Positions 5,599-6,090 of a DNA stretch of 6,090 bases are shown here, piece by piece; position 1 is the first letter of the stretch, and every line of letters starts with the position of its first letter. The notes under the pieces are model-generated. The model saw nothing but the letters and a program-made list of their open reading frames with translations, was not told where the DNA came from and searched no databases. The DNA is from Methanobacterium sp. (GTDB lineage: Archaea > Methanobacteriota > Methanobacteria > Methanobacteriales > Methanobacteriaceae): assembly GCA_003158115.1 (NCBI GenBank), contig PMGM01000032.1, positions 4,732 to 10,821 on the forward strand, in the 5' to 3' direction. The position numbers and the translations under genes are program-made.

Positions 5599-6090
5599 TT
5601 AAGGTGTAAGTCTTCTTTTATCTCTTGGGAAAAGAACAGTTTCCCTTATATTCTTTAAACCTGTCATGGTCATTGTAAACCTTTCAGCTCCAACTCCCCA
5701 ACCTGCATGAGGTGGCATTCCATATTCAAATGCTGCTAAATATCTGTTGAATGAATCAGGATTAAGACCCTGTTTTTTAATCTTTTCAACCAGTAAATCA
5801 TGGTCATGTACCCTCATAGCACCCGAAGATATTTCGAGATCCTTGTACATTAAATCAAATGCACAGCTTTTTAATGGATTTTCTGTGTTTGGCATTACAT
5901 AAAACGGTTTTATAGCTGTTGGCCATCCGGTTATGAAATAATATCCATCCATCATATCTCCCATAGCTTTTTCTGCAGCTCTAGACATGTCTTCACCATG
6001 TTCCATGTGCACACCTCTAGCATTGACCATATCAACCATTTCATCGTATTCTATCCTTGGAAATGGTGTTTCAGGTATTTGGAGATCAAA
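5599..6090 (-). CDS. aspS: Aspartyl-tRNA synthetase (archaeal type), C-terminal part
   Basis: The frame runs off the right edge, so only the last 163 residues are seen, about 37% of a usual archaeal AspRS of roughly 430-440. The Met at 6039 is internal: the frame continues upstream as [17 protein letters not shown]. Class II catalytic-core features are [23 protein letters not shown], the [12 protein letters not shown] strand, [12 protein letters not shown] at visible residues 85-96, [15 protein letters not shown] containing motif 3 (about 124-138), and the family-typical C-terminus [12 protein letters not shown]. The enzyme attaches aspartate to tRNA-Asp in the cytoplasm. In methanogens of this order AspRS is often non-discriminating and also charges tRNA-Asn for GatCAB. 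The deciding residues are in the N-terminal anticodon domain outside the window. No fused domain is present at the C-terminus. Confidence 0.97.
   Translation of the reverse strand, partial: FDLQIPETPFPRIEYDEMVDMVNARGVHMEHGEDMSRAAEKAMGDMMDGYYFITGWPTAIKPFYVMPNTENPLKSCAFDLMYKDLEISSGAMRVHDHDLLVEKIKKQGLNPDSFNRYLAAFEYGMPPHAGWGVGAERFTMTMTGLKNIRETVLFPRDKRRLTP

Noticed and set aside
6037..6039. ATG as the start of a short aspartyl-tRNA synthetase-like protein
   Set aside because: The frame stays open to the window edge and encodes conserved AspRS residues (PFPRIEYDE) before this Met, so it is internal and the gene is simply cut by the window.
1..6090. Search for mobile elements, CRISPR repeats, tRNA genes and defence genes
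   Set aside because: No long terminal repeats, transposase or integrase motifs, regularly spaced repeats or tRNA-like cloverleaf sequences were seen. The region reads as ordinary chromosomal housekeeping DNA.

Overview
The window looks like chromosomal DNA from an AT-rich methanogenic archaeon, most likely of the order Methanobacteriales (Methanobacterium-like). Four things point there: both dedicated enzymes of the archaeal early aromatic pathway (ADH synthase and 3-dehydroquinate synthase II), an archaeal-type aspartyl-tRNA synthetase C-terminus, TATA-like elements at archaeal spacing upstream of several genes, and T-rich tracts without hairpins after some stop codons. The order is inferred from protein style and base composition, not proven.

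Every gene I can support lies on the minus strand, so transcription runs from high to low coordinates: aspS (3' part, 6090-5599), an HI0933/BaiN-type flavoprotein (5416-4169), a DUF998 six-helix membrane protein (4055-3432), a class I SAM-dependent methyltransferase (3291-2752), ADH synthase aroA' (2740-1940), 3-dehydroquinate synthase II aroB' (1849-725), and a P-loop protein resembling HPr kinase/phosphorylase whose 3' end is cut by the window edge (663-1). No tRNA, rRNA, CRISPR array, transposon or convincing plus-strand gene is visible.

The functional core is aroA'-aroB'. Together they convert L-aspartate semialdehyde and 6-deoxy-5-ketofructose 1-phosphate into 3-dehydroquinate, replacing the DAHP synthase/AroB route that needs erythrose 4-phosphate. 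The methyltransferase is tightly linked to aroA': the gap is 11 nt and the aroA' Shine-Dalgarno overlaps the methyltransferase stop codon. aroB' follows after 90 nt and the HPrK-like gene after a further 61 nt. The flavoprotein and the DUF998 protein are separated from their neighbours by AT-rich gaps of 113-182 nt with their own promoter-like elements and appear to be single-gene units.

I see no clear new multi-gene system. The points most worth a second look are the HPrK-like protein, which keeps the Walker A, the paired aspartates and a degenerate HPrK signature in an archaeon expected to lack a PTS, and the uncharacterised methyltransferase coupled to the first step of archaeal aromatic synthesis.
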